From Suillus spraguei (taxonomy: Eukaryota > Basidiomycota > Agaricomycetes > Boletales > Suillaceae), in NCBI GenBank assembly GCA_016800925.1, contig JABCPU010000118.1:62001-126000 (forward strand): 64,000 bases of DNA. The letters run 5' to 3'. The notes beneath the pieces are model-generated. The model had not been told where the DNA came from, did no database searches, and saw nothing but the letters and a program-made list of their open reading frames with translations. A program made the position numbers and the translations under genes. Below, in pieces: positions 1 to 10,744 of this stretch. Positions within the stretch are counted from its first letter, which is position 1. Each line of letters opens with the position of its first letter.

Positions 1-425
1 ATATACCAATTTTGTGTCACAGGTTCTCAAGGAAGCCTGCCTCAGTTTTTACTATGGTAACAGTAAAAAGGCACTCAAGGTAACTGACAAATGAATTCTT
101 GTCAATGGCCTTATTCTGGTGGCTGCAGTTGTAGGCTTTAGTTTAATCAATTTTATATTCCTCGCTGATCAATGTTTTACAGACAAAGGGGGTTCTCTCT
201 GGCTTCCACGACAGTGGTACTGACAAGGTGCCTGACCTTACTGCTGATACGTGCAGGGCCAACTTCAACTTACTGCAAAAGTCCATCAACAAATTGATGG
301 CCATTCCCGAATGTTGCGTGGAGCTTGAAGAGATGCTGAAGGAATGGGCCGAGGAGGGGATGATAGGTGAACTTCGCAATGACTTGGACAGTGCAGTGGG
401 CAGCAATGATAATATCATCATTTAG
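1..425 (+). CDS. 3' end of an unrecognised multi-exon gene, cut by the window edge
   Basis: Two exons can be read. The first follows an acceptor (gtgtcacag) near position 23 and reads VLKEACLSFYYGNSKKALK up to a donor (gtaactgac) near 79. The last exon follows a ttttacag acceptor at about 182, reads TKGVLSGFHDSGTDKVPDL and then a helical, Leu/Glu-rich segment ending EEMLKEWAEEGMIGEL, and stops at 423-425. The layout (helical segment, short hydrophobic stretch, then a conserved Asp/Phe-containing stretch and a final helical run) reminds me of the fungal DUF6532-type proteins found near basidiomycete transposons, but that is a loose resemblance. The part between the two exons could also be translated (a hydrophobic run), so the intron is not certain. 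No function can be given. Confidence 0.35.
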
Positions 426-472
426 TAGATTTTTTTGCACCATTACAATGTCATTTGCACAGCATGTTTGAT

Positions 473-600
473 CTGTCTACAATAATCTAGTCTGCTTGCA
501 ATGTCCAGTCTGCCTACAACGTCCAATCTGCCTGCAATGTCTGGTTTGTCTACACTGTCTGGTTTGTCTACATTGTCTAGTCTGTCCAGTCTGTCAATAT
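473..600. repeat. 18-bp minisatellite, about six to seven degenerate units
   Basis: The sequence repeats a unit close to ctgcctacaatgtccagt, with changes such as ttgtctacattgtctagt. On the minus strand it gives a repeated GRLD/VDKPD peptide, which explains a short open frame there; I see no sign that this peptide is a gene. It lies directly downstream of the gene fragment that stops at 425. Confidence 0.7.
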
Positions 601-654
601 TGTGCCTTTGTGTATGGATTGTAAGCTTTTGTGACAATATTGTAAAGAGGGTAC

Positions 655-1350
655 CTAGCTGTGGGATTGTGCTGTTTGTACAAATCTGTACAAGGTTTTG
701 CTAGTTTGCTGATGTTCTCCATTGTTGGTCTCAGAAAGGTGATGCTTTTCCACTGTGCTGGTGCTATGCTTAAGGATGTTAATCCTTTCTGCCTTTGCTT
801 GAAAGGAGTCATATCCTTGCACCTGCCAGTGATAAATGGTGAAATGAACTTCTACTAAAGATCCATCCAATGCTCTGTTAACCTCCAAAGGGGCAATGGC
901 TTTGCCGTCATCAAAAACCGGTAGATGAAGAGCATTGTGAGTGTATTTGATGCATTCAAGCTTGTCTTCATTATCCATTGGGATGGCCCAATTTTGTGTG
1001 ATACTGTCCATGATTGGTGCCTTGGGAGCTCACTGACCACGAGGCGAATCAGGAATAGGAGTCTTCTACTGAATAAATTAGTAAGGAGTGTAAAGACATA
1101 TTGAATGCTAACCCTTGGTTCAAAGACATTAGCAACAACATGCAGCATTTCACCAGTCACATCTCGGATCACCATGTTTTGATGATCACCAGTAGTGCCC
1201 ACTATTTTCTGCATGTGGTCAAGATTAGTGATCGCAGCGTCAAAGTCTCGACCGAGGACTTTGTCAGTGGGATGAATCACATGCAACTGATACTTTGCTT
1301 TTTCAAGTTTACCTCTCTTGAGATAGTTGCCACTTGTTCCACACTTTAGA
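655..1350 (-). CDS. Unrecognised small multi-exon protein, possible Helitron passenger
   Basis: Minus-strand exons from about 1350 to 1115 and about 1011 down to 655 give a continuous conserved-looking protein: a basic start (LKRGKLEKAKYQLHVIHPTD), a middle part with VIRDVTGEML, then HLPVFDDGKAIAPLEVNRA and GSLVEVHFTIYHWQV. The alternation of short beta-strand-like hydrophobic runs and the closing segment with SLVEV.FT..HW would fit a small single-domain beta protein, and I have the impression of a family common in Agaricomycete genomes, but I cannot name it. It lies on the same strand as, and downstream of, the Helitron helicase and the F-box-like gene, so it may be transposon cargo. Exon ends are approximate and in-frame decay cannot be excluded. 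Confidence 0.35.
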
Positions 1351-1598
1351 TTCCAAGGCGAGACTTGGCTGACAATACAGCCAGTGAATGGAGTCTGCTC
1401 ATTGTGGTCTATGATAATCAAACCACTTGTAGAGTGTTGCCAAGAGATACATTGACACAAAGTAGAAGAGGCAAAACAATTATTTTGAGATGCAATTTGA
1501 TCATGGTAAACTTGAGCATCAAATATAGTGATTGTAAAGAACACAGGAGTGTGAAAACATCACACAACACTCAGTTCTTATGACTTTCAATATTTGAA

Positions 1599-3170
1599 CT
1601 ACCGCTCTTTCACTTGTTGTGTTTTATCTGACTCCCACCTATTGTAGCTTTTTATAATGAAGAACTCTGAAAGAATAGTAAGTGTGAATAATAGCATGGA
1701 TTTGCTCATTACTGATGTAGAGATCAAAAAGTTGCCAATTAGTTGATCTTCTTTCGTACAATGAGTGATTCGGTCCAAGGCCGCTTGCTTGATTACAAAT
1801 ACACTTCCTTGGGTCATATGATGGTGTCCACTCATAGTGGACATCCACTTGAGCAAGTGGTTTGGGTGTTTGTGCCGTGTTTCATTGTTCCTTTCAAAAT
1901 ACAAAGTGTAAGTTGCATGGAGCTGCATTCCGCACATTGGGATTGTATTGAATGATCTTCGTAGCTTCCTTCTAGAAGCTGTGCAGTCTTTCAACTCACT
2001 CTGCTTTACCCAGTGATTGACGTCAACATTGTCAAGTGTGGGTGCACTGGCAATTCCATCGCACACGGGAACAGGTACAAGGAAAGGTCTATGGCATCCT
2101 GAACCATAGAAAATTATTGCCTGAAAAATCTGAAGATATTGCTTGATTTGAATATCAATGTGAGTATGTCAACTATATATTTGGGCTTACCGGATGACGT
2201 GTGCATATTTCCTGTGGCAGATATTTAACATGACCACCTGTTTAATGTTGTAAGATGCTGACATAGGCTGTTAGACAAGGTACTCACAATGGCATGCCCC
2301 ACAACCTTCCAAGTTCTGCGTCATCTGTTCAAAATTATATTGACAGAGTGTATTTGTGCAGTAGAGATTCAGTCTCCATTCGACATTGACATTATGGAAG
2401 ATTTCAGTGACTGAATCCTGTTTGTTTCAGTCTATTGATTGTCACATATTTTGTTGGGACACATGATGCCAGTATGTTGGACACTGATCGCCACAGCTGT
2501 GCCCCAAATAATTGGTTCTGTCTTCTACTTCTTCATCTGTGAAATTGCCTGCACTTCCTAATTTTTGATCATATGACACTAGCTCTCCTGTATGGCTTTT
2601 GATAGCATGGTTTGAATGAAACAATGCTGGATAGAATGTGCATAATCCTCCTGTTGTCATAAAAATCATGTCTGCCGTTGTTGGTGCACAAAGAATGATG
2701 TGGAGTATACTATCTCCTGACTTTGATTCTGTGACTGTAATGATGTGATTGTCCTTGATGTAGATGCGAAAACGACCTATATAAGGTGCCATTGCAGGGT
2801 GAGCGACCTTGCTGACAATTGTGAATCCCAACACGTCTTGCAATGACTTGTCTAATATGTTGAAAGCTCCATATGGAATTACAAGATTCAAGTTGCACAC
2901 CACATATTCCTGCATACCTTTCACCATGCTTTTAGCACATGACCTAATAACACTTTTTTGTTTGCGCAAAGCACGCATAAAATATTCCAACATATTGTTC
3001 ATGAAAGGCCATATGATGTGTCTGAATCGTCGCACCACAACATCTTGCCCTAGGTTGTGCAACAAGCGACAAGTGCAGCTCACATTTCGCAGATCAAAGA
3101 TGATGAGACTTTCTAGAATAGTAGTTGTGATGTCAAGGTTGGCAGTTACTTTAGCTCTTGCATTTACCAT
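1599..3170 (-). CDS. F-box-like hypothetical protein, multi-exon, possible Helitron passenger
   Basis: The first exon (3170 to about 2442) begins MVNARAKVTANLDITT, carries an F-box-like stretch (ILESLIIFDLRNVSCTCRLL), then a domain with YIGRFRIYIKDNHIITVTES and CAPTTADMIFMTTGGLC, and ends near GDQCPTYWHH. Further exons follow on the same strand after short introns: one with VEWRLNLYCTNTLCQYNF and a Cys/His-rich end (about 2415-2275), one with GGHVKYLPQEICTRHP (about 2225-2178), and one starting AIIFYGSGCHRPFLVPVPV and running to about 1650. This arrangement of an F-box-like start followed by a conserved region of unknown function recurs in many mushroom genomes (recalled, not checked). The start codon lies only about 107 bp after the Helitron helicase stop, in the same direction, which suggests a passenger gene or captured host gene. 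Confidence 0.45.
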
Positions 3171-3277
3171 AGTAGTGACTTATGAATGAATCAGATGACA
3201 AAGGGCAGGTCATTTGCTTACAACAATATGACGTAGCGCTTCCCAAAAAAAAAAAAAGGGAATACATAATTAAAAAT

Positions 3278-4183
3278 TCAAGATCTAATGACATCATTGA
3301 ACTTGGTCATTGTATCTTGTGCAAGGTCATTGATTCGACTATCTTCTTCTTTCAGAAACTTGGGTGGATGATGGGTGAAAAGACTATCTTCAAAGTCTCT
3401 CAATAATTGTATGCTTCCTTGTCTGCAACTATGAGAGAGTGCCACATATGCGTTAAAAGGAGATAAACAAAAGCACATTTTTTTTCCAATATCGACCAAG
3501 ATATGGTCAATAGTCTGTCCCTGAGCTTTGTAGTCGGTAAATGCATAAGCAGCGGTGATGGGTAATTGCCGTCATGTTATACATGTATGATTCCCTTGTG
3601 ATCCAATTGTGAACTTGACGGGCTTTGAGACCTGGCAACACAGGCAAATTACAGAAATCAAGTTCCACAATTATGAGTGCTGGAGGGTAGAGCAACTTAA
3701 CTTCTTTGCATTTGCAGATCTCTATCTCTGAAGTCCATGATGGTTCCCTGCTATCCAACAATATCTTGACTATCCATCTTTGCGAGCCGTTACAGACATT
3801 TGCAGATGTAGCTATGTTATGAGTCACCATGACTCACATGCCAATAGCCAACTGAAGAACAGTAGAAGTTTGCTCTGTATGTTTGAGTGGTAATTGGGCA
3901 ACTTGCAATCATTGGCTCATCTTGAGTGCAATTCCATGAGCAGAATCCTCGGTGGGATATACATACATATAATGTATTGTGAGTTGAGATACAATGCTTT
4001 GCCACTGTGCAGTTATTTCAGTACGTCTGCACACTATTGCATGGTGTAATGAGAATGGCATCATTCCACGGTGGTATATTCAAGTCAGGCACATCGCATT
4101 CATTGTTTGAGAGCATGAGATGGCATATGATAGCCAAATCATCAGCAGTGCAATCGCCCTCTCTAGATCGCTGTAGAACATCG
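3278..4183 (-). pseudogene. Helitron PIF1-type helicase, C-terminal part
   Basis: After removal of the copia element the frame continues from ITDPVWHDV into LQRSREGDCTADDLAII, a junction typical of Helitron helicases, then NDAILITP. It goes on through VTHNIATSANVCNGS (the nucleic-acid-binding region before the last helicase motifs), LLYPPALIIVELDF, and, after a shift near 3500, LSPFNAYVALSHSCRQGSI, which matches helicase motif VI of the PIF1 family, and LLRDFEDSLFTHHPP. The stop (TGA) is at 3278-3280. In an intact element this domain would unwind DNA during rolling-circle transposition. The frame is broken at several points, so it is a pseudogene. Confidence 0.8.
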
Positions 4184-4518
4184 TGTTAGCCCCTTCATTA
4201 CCATTCTTGCGCTATCTCTTATCTCATGCACCTTCGGCACCATATGACACTGAGTCTTCTTATATTCCGCACCGCATGATACATCCGCACGTCCAACCTC
4301 CGGTACGACATTAGCTAATCATTGCGGTACATACATAGTCTCCGTCTTTGTGTAGAAACACCTCAGTATTGTCTTGACTCTACTGAGGTATGCATAGTCT
4401 TCGTCTCATACTTATATCTTGCACTAACGTACCTTAGCTCGCGTTTCTCTCGCTAGGTACTATCAATCATAGTATTGTCTTGACTCTACTGAGCTCGCGT
4501 TTCTCTCGCTAGTGTATA
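4184..4518 (+). repeat. 5' LTR of the copia element
   Basis: It begins TGTTAGCCCC and ends GTGTATA, directly before the primer-binding site. No difference from the 3' LTR was found when the two were read side by side. It contains an internal partial duplication (the segment around agtattgtcttgactctact occurs twice, as does gctcgcgtttctctcgcta). Confidence 0.95.
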
Positions 4519-4530
4519 TGGTAGCAGCAA
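4519..4530 (+). other. Primer-binding site of the copia element
   Basis: The bases TGGTAGCAGCAA follow the 5' LTR without a gap. They resemble the initiator-Met tRNA primer-binding sites of copia elements (TGGTATCAGAGC type). The exact tRNA match was not checked. Confidence 0.7.
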
Positions 4531-4633
4531 CGGGCTCTAGACAAGCCCAGGAATTACACGACACGAAGAACTCGCGTTAATCTACGTTTAACTAACGGTT
4601 AAACTCTAATCAATATTCTCACTCGTCATTGCG

Positions 4634-7600
4634 ATGGGAAAATTCGATCACATCGCCGAACTGACCGGCTCGGATAATTATCCAAGCTGGAGACGAGCGG
4701 TGGAACTGGCGTTGGCCGGCGAGGGGCTGTGGAATCACTGTAGTAACGGTATAGATCCCCTCGACGTCGCAGAATTTGCTAGTCAGATGCCAAAAGCTGC
4801 CACGGCAGGGCAACCCACAGCAGCGGAACTCGTACTCATGAGAGACTGGGTAAAGGAAGATGCTCAAACGAAAGCGATAATTGGACGAAGGCTCTCACCT
4901 GTTGTTCAGAACATGCTGGGCGAGAAACTCACCGCACGTCAACAGTGGGACATGCTCATCAAACGTTTCGCTCGCCTCGATGTGACTTCCCAGTTCGAGC
5001 TGCGCACCCAACTCTTTTCAGAAAAGTTGAAGGACGCGGAAGACGCGTCTCGCTTCCTCGGCGTCTTCGAGAATGGACGTCGACGTTTTGCTGAAATGGG
5101 GGTGACTTTCACAGACGAGGAATGTATCTGGATGCTACTGAACGGTCTCCCCGAGACGCCACAGTGGGTTGTCTTCCGCAGCCTTACAATGGCGCACTAT
5201 AAGGCACCGTCACCGTCAGCCACTTCCTCAACCACCGTCACCACACTCACGTTCGAGGAGGTTGCAACCTCGTTCACTGAGGAAGCGAACCGGCAACGTG
5301 GTCAGCAGCGTCTTGGTGCACGCCCTGGCTCAGAGTATGCCAACGCAACCATCCCTTCGACCGAACGCAGAACGAACCCGACCACAGGCATAAGGATCCA
5401 CAAGCATAACCCCAAGGGGGTGTCATGCGAAAATCCTGTATGCTCCGGCCTCCCACGTTCGCTAACGCACGATCGCGAGCATTGTATGCAGCCTGGGGGT
5501 GGCATGGAAGGAAAGTCACCGTGGGCTCAGAGAGGAGAACGAGGAGGAAAGAAGAAAGACGTATCTGCAGCTGCTGTCGAAGCCAAACCCTCAGCCCCAG
5601 CAGGACCAGCTCCCCCTCCCACATACTCCTCTACTGAAACCGCTGCCCTTGCAACTGAAAAGACGCATCATCGTGAATGGTCTTCAGCCGCTATCGAGGA
5701 ACTCGATCCCAGCGCCCTGCCGAGTGACGAGAACATGTCCTGCATCGCCAGTCAGGTCTTGTCCACCATTCTGGACTCTGGCACGACCTCGAACCTGATC
5801 ACGGACAGGTCGTACTTCTGGACGTACAACACAGAAGACAAGGTCAAGGTCAAGACGGCGAATCATGGGACTTTGCTCACCTCAGGGCGTGGAGACTGTG
5901 TCGCCGAACTCGCCATCAACAATCGTGTGCAACGCATTCGATTCACCGGGTGTCTTCATGCTCCGGGCGCCTTAATCAACCTGTTGTCAGTTGGACACAT
6001 GGTGGATAAAGGCTGGGCGATACATTACCTGCCAACCCCATCGCGTTGTCAACTCGTTTACCGTGGCGATGATCTAGGCTCGGTTCCAATGGTGGGAAAG
6101 CTGGTGTTCCTGGACTTACGTTTTATTCCACCGAACATGCCATCTCCGCTTCTCGAGATCTCTGCATTTGCAAAGACGCCACTGTCCTGGGACTTGTGGC
6201 ATGCACGCCTGGGACATCCCGGCGGTGAGGCTGTGAAACGCTTACCAGCATTTGCCACCGGTGTGAAAGTTGATACTTCTCACCCACTACACACTTGCGA
6301 ACCTTGCATTCTGGCTAAACATCCTCGCAAACCATACCCACCATCCACTACGCCTCGGGCGAAGCACGTTCTGGACCTCATACACTCCGATCTCTGTGGC
6401 CCATTCCCCGTCGTAACTCCTCACGGCAAACTTCACTTTGTCCTGTTCCTGGACGACCATAGTAACTTCTTGAGTCTGCAACTGCTTGCGTCTAAGGACC
6501 AAGCACTTGAGGCTTGGGAAATGGTTCAGAAACGCTGGGAGAATCTTGCCGACCGCAAGGTGAAGGTATTTCGGTCGGACAATGGGGGGGAATTCATCAG
6601 CGCAGCCTTCACGCAATCCCTGATTTCCTCAGGTGTCACTCGCCAGCTTTCTGCGCCCTACGCACATCAACAAAACGGAAAAGCAGAACGAGCTATACGC
6701 ACTATTGAGGGGCGATTATTCGCGATGCTACAAGCTGCCAACCTGCCCGCGAACATGTGGGGAGAAGCTGCCCTGACCGCGTGTTACCTGTGGAACCGCA
6801 CAGAGTCCACCACATTGCCACCAGGAGTCACACCTTACGAGGTCATCAATGGACGCAAGCCCTCCCTATCACACCTTCGCGTCTTTGGAGCAAAATGCTT
6901 TGCGCGCATCCCTTCAGAATTGCAAACGAAACTCGGTCCCCACTCTCGTCATGCTGTCTTTGTAGGGTACCCTGAGGGCACAAAAGGTTACCGTCTCCGT
7001 GATAGCGGGACGGGAGCTTTCTTCACTGCCAGGGACGTCATCTTCGACGAAAATATACCATCAGTCGCGCACACCACACTGTCCGATTCCGACTCTGACT
7101 CAGAAGACGCTCCCACTCCTTCACTTCCAGTCCACGCACCTCCTGCAATCATGCCTCCATCCCCGGCTTCTTCTCACACAGCACCCCCAGCTCCACGCCG
7201 CTCTTCTCGCACTCGTGTGCCAACCACTGCTGGTCAGGCTTATGCCGACGAAATGGCTAACACCAAGGCACGTCTTATGGCTCTTCGTGTAGCTCGTGCC
7301 GAGCGCGTCTCTGGAGAAGTTGCACGTGAGGGTATGACGCCAGTATTGGAGGAGGGGGTGAGCACAGTTGAACCTGACACTGACATCATGAATGTCGAGC
7401 CGAACATCGACGTCACGGAAGTCATGGCTAACGTTGTGATTGAAGAACAGGCACACGTGGCGATACGCAGTAACCGCAGACAAAACCCTTCCAACCCTGA
7501 CTACGACATGTCGATTCCTCCCGCAACTTATGATGAAGCGATGAAGCGCCCTGACCACGAACGATGGCTTAAGGCCATGAAGGAGGAATTAGAGACGATG

Positions 7601-9085
7601 AAAGAAATGAAGGTCTACAAGTTGACTACCATTCCTGCGGGTCGAAAGGCGATAGGGAATCGTTGGGTCCTGGAGTTTAAAGAGGACAACAAAGGTGGAT
7701 CGGCTTACAAGGCTCGGCTCGTAGCCCAAGGGTTTTCACAGATTCCCGGCGTCGACTACGGTGCCACGTTCGCCCCCGTCATCAAGACAGCATCAGTTCG
7801 ATTCATCGCAGCCCTTGCGTGTCGCAATGACTGGGAGCTCGACACGTTCGACGCCAGACGGGCATTCCTGTGGGGGATCCTTAGGGAGGAGATATACATG
7901 AGGCAGCCGAAAGGCTTTGAGGAAGGCGATTGGACTCTCCTCGTGTGGCACATGCTCCGCACTATATACGGTCTGAAACAGTCGGCCATGGAATGGTACG
8001 AACAGGTTCGTGCTGTTATGATGGAGCTTGGGTTCACCCGCTGCGCTGTTGACCACGCCGTGTTCATCTACGACAAAACCACTCCTTCCTCAGGCCACAT
8101 TCTTTGCATCGTCGGGTGGCACGTCGACGACGGTATGGGAACCTCAAACTCCAAACCCTTTCTGCAGTCCGTCAAGAGTCGCATAGCTCAACGATTCGGT
8201 ATCAAAGACTTAGGGCCCATAGAACGCTTCCTCGGAATGCAATTCGAGCGCAAACGCACCTCTAGGCAGCTATGGATACATCAGGGAGAGTATATATCCT
8301 ACCTCCTCGACGAATACGACCTCTTAGACTGTAATCCTGTCCACCTTCCCCTCGACTCAAAGCACCCCTTCGGGCTTGACACTGACGTCTTCGATGAGGT
8401 GATCAACCTCCCTACGCGCTACAGGAAGATCGTTGGTGAACTGCTGTACTTAGCTGTCTGTACGCGGGCCGACATCGCCTTTGCCGTCAATGCACTCGCG
8501 CAACATAGTGCGCATCCTACCCCCCGCTTTTACGCTGCAGCAAAGCGTCTACTGCGCTACTTAAGCGGGACCATCAATTATCGCGCGCACTATGGGGGTG
8601 ATCGAGCAGATGAGGGACTACGGGGGTATTGCGATGCCGATTGGGCAAGCTCACCTGAGGACAGACTGTCCATCTCCGGTTATACCTGGTTCTTCGCTGG
8701 CGGATTAATCGCTCACGTGTCCAAGAAACAAACTACTCACGCACTTTCATCCACTGAAGCTGAGTATATGGCAGTGACTCACGCCTTGCAGGAAGGGATC
8801 TGGATTAAATCACTGTTCATCTCGCTGCACGTCTCGCTCCTCCTCCCCATTGTCCTGTACATGGACAACACGGGGGCTATCTCCCTATCTAAAGAGGCGA
8901 AGAACAACATCCGTTCCAAACATATAGACATCAGATACCATTTCATCCGCGAATACATCGAGAACGGCACCTTCTTGCCATATTGGATCCCGTCTCATCG
9001 CAACATCGCCGACATCTTGACAAAGGCTTTACCTCGTCCACTGTTTCAGCAGCATACCACCGGACTACAATTGGTGTCTCGGTGA
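4634..9085 (+). CDS. Copia gag-pol polyprotein (1483 aa)
   Basis: This is the element's single polyprotein. Residues 1 to about 230 are a copia-type gag. Near residue 265-285 is a Cys/His cluster (CENPVC... followed by H and C) followed by MQPGGGMEGKS. The protease has its active-site motif in TILDSGTTSNLITD. The pre-integrase zinc region reads HARLGHPGG and CEPCILAKH. The integrase catalytic triad is seen in HSDLCGPF, RSDNGGEF and HQQNGKAERAI. The reverse transcriptase carries YKARLVAQGFSQIPGVDY and the catalytic pair in WHVDDGMG (a variant of the usual YVDD). RNase H has GYCDADWA and STEAEYMA. There is no frameshift between gag and pol, as is common in fungal copia elements. The start ATG at 4634 opens the frame 116 bp after the LTR. 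No defect is visible, so the protein could be functional. Confidence 0.95.
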   Translation: MGKFDHIAELTGSDNYPSWRRAVELALAGEGLWNHCSNGIDPLDVAEFASQMPKAATAGQPTAAELVLMRDWVKEDAQTKAIIGRRLSPVVQNMLGEKLTARQQWDMLIKRFARLDVTSQFELRTQLFSEKLKDAEDASRFLGVFENGRRRFAEMGVTFTDEECIWMLLNGLPETPQWVVFRSLTMAHYKAPSPSATSSTTVTTLTFEEVATSFTEEANRQRGQQRLGARPGSEYANATIPSTERRTNPTTGIRIHKHNPKGVSCENPVCSGLPRSLTHDREHCMQPGGGMEGKSPWAQRGERGGKKKDVSAAAVEAKPSAPAGPAPPPTYSSTETAALATEKTHHREWSSAAIEELDPSALPSDENMSCIASQVLSTILDSGTTSNLITDRSYFWTYNTEDKVKVKTANHGTLLTSGRGDCVAELAINNRVQRIRFTGCLHAPGALINLLSVGHMVDKGWAIHYLPTPSRCQLVYRGDDLGSVPMVGKLVFLDLRFIPPNMPSPLLEISAFAKTPLSWDLWHARLGHPGGEAVKRLPAFATGVKVDTSHPLHTCEPCILAKHPRKPYPPSTTPRAKHVLDLIHSDLCGPFPVVTPHGKLHFVLFLDDHSNFLSLQLLASKDQALEAWEMVQKRWENLADRKVKVFRSDNGGEFISAAFTQSLISSGVTRQLSAPYAHQQNGKAERAIRTIEGRLFAMLQAANLPANMWGEAALTACYLWNRTESTTLPPGVTPYEVINGRKPSLSHLRVFGAKCFARIPSELQTKLGPHSRHAVFVGYPEGTKGYRLRDSGTGAFFTARDVIFDENIPSVAHTTLSDSDSDSEDAPTPSLPVHAPPAIMPPSPASSHTAPPAPRRSSRTRVPTTAGQAYADEMANTKARLMALRVARAERVSGEVAREGMTPVLEEGVSTVEPDTDIMNVEPNIDVTEVMANVVIEEQAHVAIRSNRRQNPSNPDYDMSIPPATYDEAMKRPDHERWLKAMKEELETMKEMKVYKLTTIPAGRKAIGNRWVLEFKEDNKGGSAYKARLVAQGFSQIPGVDYGATFAPVIKTASVRFIAALACRNDWELDTFDARRAFLWGILREEIYMRQPKGFEEGDWTLLVWHMLRTIYGLKQSAMEWYEQVRAVMMELGFTRCAVDHAVFIYDKTTPSSGHILCIVGWHVDDGMGTSNSKPFLQSVKSRIAQRFGIKDLGPIERFLGMQFERKRTSRQLWIHQGEYISYLLDEYDLLDCNPVHLPLDSKHPFGLDTDVFDEVINLPTRYRKIVGELLYLAVCTRADIAFAVNALAQHSAHPTPRFYAAAKRLLRYLSGTINYRAHYGGDRADEGLRGYCDADWASSPEDRLSISGYTWFFAGGLIAHVSKKQTTHALSSTEAEYMAVTHALQEGIWIKSLFISLHVSLLLPIVLYMDNTGAISLSKEAKNNIRSKHIDIRYHFIREYIENGTFLPYWIPSHRNIADILTKALPRPLFQQHTTGLQLVSR

Positions 9086-9092
9086 GGGGGTG

Positions 9093-9427
9093 TGTTAGCC
9101 CCTTCATTACCATTCTTGCGCTATCTCTTATCTCATGCACCTTCGGCACCATATGACACTGAGTCTTCTTATATTCCGCACCGCATGATACATCCGCACG
9201 TCCAACCTCCGGTACGACATTAGCTAATCATTGCGGTACATACATAGTCTCCGTCTTTGTGTAGAAACACCTCAGTATTGTCTTGACTCTACTGAGGTAT
9301 GCATAGTCTTCGTCTCATACTTATATCTTGCACTAACGTACCTTAGCTCGCGTTTCTCTCGCTAGGTACTATCAATCATAGTATTGTCTTGACTCTACTG
9401 AGCTCGCGTTTCTCTCGCTAGTGTATA
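9093..9427 (+). repeat. 3' LTR of the copia element
   Basis: It has the same length and sequence as the 5' LTR by eye. It starts 7 bp after the gag-pol stop codon, behind a run of G, and is followed by the target copy CATCG at 9428-9432. Confidence 0.95.
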
Positions 9428-10744
9428 CATCGTGCCATACAGGATCTGTAATGCGCATCTGCTGATCAAGTTTGACTACAGTGGAAAACTGCAGATAAAT
9501 ATTTCTTCCCAATTGGCATCTTGTTGTACAAGGCAATGGATGATATAGTGAATGGGTAGGGCTTCCGACTGGAGGAAATTGATGGAAATCTAGCAAGATG
9601 AGCACACCAAGTCCTCCAAATGGTACAGTGCTCAAAGCATCTTGATTTCCACTTGATGCTCGAAATGCTCCAATTACTTGAGATACAAAGCATAAGAGGT
9701 CACTGGTGAGCATACTGCCTTCATCAATGACTAATAAAACTTTATCATGCATGTTTCTTTCATATCGCTTCATGGTCTCCATATTGGGATGGTATATCCA
9801 TGAATCAGATGTCAGTAAACCCTTCAAGTGTGCTGGGATCATTGCCCACCAATGAAGAGTAGAGCCTCCAATTTGAGATGTGGCTACACTGGACAATGCT
9901 GTCTTAGCCAAGCGATCAGAACAACCTTGTGCCGCAAACATTTCAGTTATGGCTTGCAGCAATTTTGTTTTGCCAGCACTGCCTTGGCCATGGATTTGCA
10001 TAAGCAGTTCTGATGGTTGCCGTCCACTCAAAAGATCATCTAAGATATAAGTACATATTTTGTTAAGCACTGTTTCTCATTGAGATATTCAGGGATAGTG
10101 ACATGAGATGAAAATGGTGTATCACCTAATATCACCAATGCTGTCTGGTGTTGGACACTAGACTCCAGAAAATGTGCCTCTTGTATGGAACCTGTGTCAG
10201 GTTCACATGTCATAATTGAAGGGTCTGCATGTGCATCAGTAGCATGATTGATAAGATTGTCCTACTGAAGGAAATTTGTTCATTGTCGATCAGTGATTCT
10301 TTTCGCAATAGCCAAAATGCTTAAGTTATCTTCCACGTCTTGGGAGAAAAAGCCATAGTCCTCTGTGATGTTCATCGCCACATCTGCATAAACTCTTTCC
10401 CGTGCAGAGAACATACTTTGGGCAGCATGTTCAATGTCTTCTTCTGAAAGATGCAGTTCAGTAACAGCAGGATCTCCTTCAGCATCTGGCAACAAGTCTT
10501 CTTCAAATTGATGTGAATTGTCTCAATCATGATACAACATTTGCGTCTCTGAATCTTGTTCTTTTGCTGTATCAGAACACTTGTGAAAGTATTGAATATT
10601 GTTGACAATGTCATGAGTCGATGAAGACACAGCAGCAATGAATGAATCAAACGCAAATTGAAAACTTTCATCTGTGTGTTTGAGATCTGTGATATCCCTC
10701 CATGGTTTAAGAAGAGCAAGTATTGAAGCACAGTACAAAGCATG
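9428..10744 (-). pseudogene. Helitron PIF1-type helicase, N-terminal part
   Basis: The open frame from about 10070 downward begins MLNKICTYILDDLLSG and contains a Walker A motif in QIHGQGSAGKTKLLQAI, then STLHWWAMIP, a Walker B-like motif in VLLVIDEGSMLTSDLL, and LLDFHQFPPVG, all in the order known for PIF1 helicases of Helitrons. It ends at the copia insertion with MRITDPVWHDV. Upstream pieces (10765-10280) have lost a common frame but still show YCASILALLKPWRDIT, the segment that precedes the helicase in this family. Frame breaks near 10.1-10.3 kb show decay. Confidence 0.8.

Larger units (their letters stand above)
4184..9427 (+). mobile_element. Full-length Ty1/copia LTR retrotransposon, apparently intact
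   Basis: Two LTRs of 335 bp (4184-4518 and 9093-9427) read as identical, and the element is flanked by a 5-bp target duplication CATCG (4179-4183 and 9428-9432). A primer-binding site starts at the base after the 5' LTR and a G-rich polypurine tract (about 9084-9090) lies just before the 3' LTR. One uninterrupted gag-pol frame (4634-9085) has all expected domains. It sits in the opposite direction to the Helitron and splits its helicase gene between the codons for DVW-H-D and LQRSR. Identical LTRs and an open frame indicate a recent insertion, and its coding part is visibly richer in G+C and in CpG than the decayed Helitron around it. Confidence 0.95.

Noticed and set aside
3243..3262. T-run between TTCCC and GGGAA as the Helitron 3' hairpin
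   Set aside because: The arms are only 5 bp and no CTRR followed by T stands at the right distance, so the terminus cannot be claimed.
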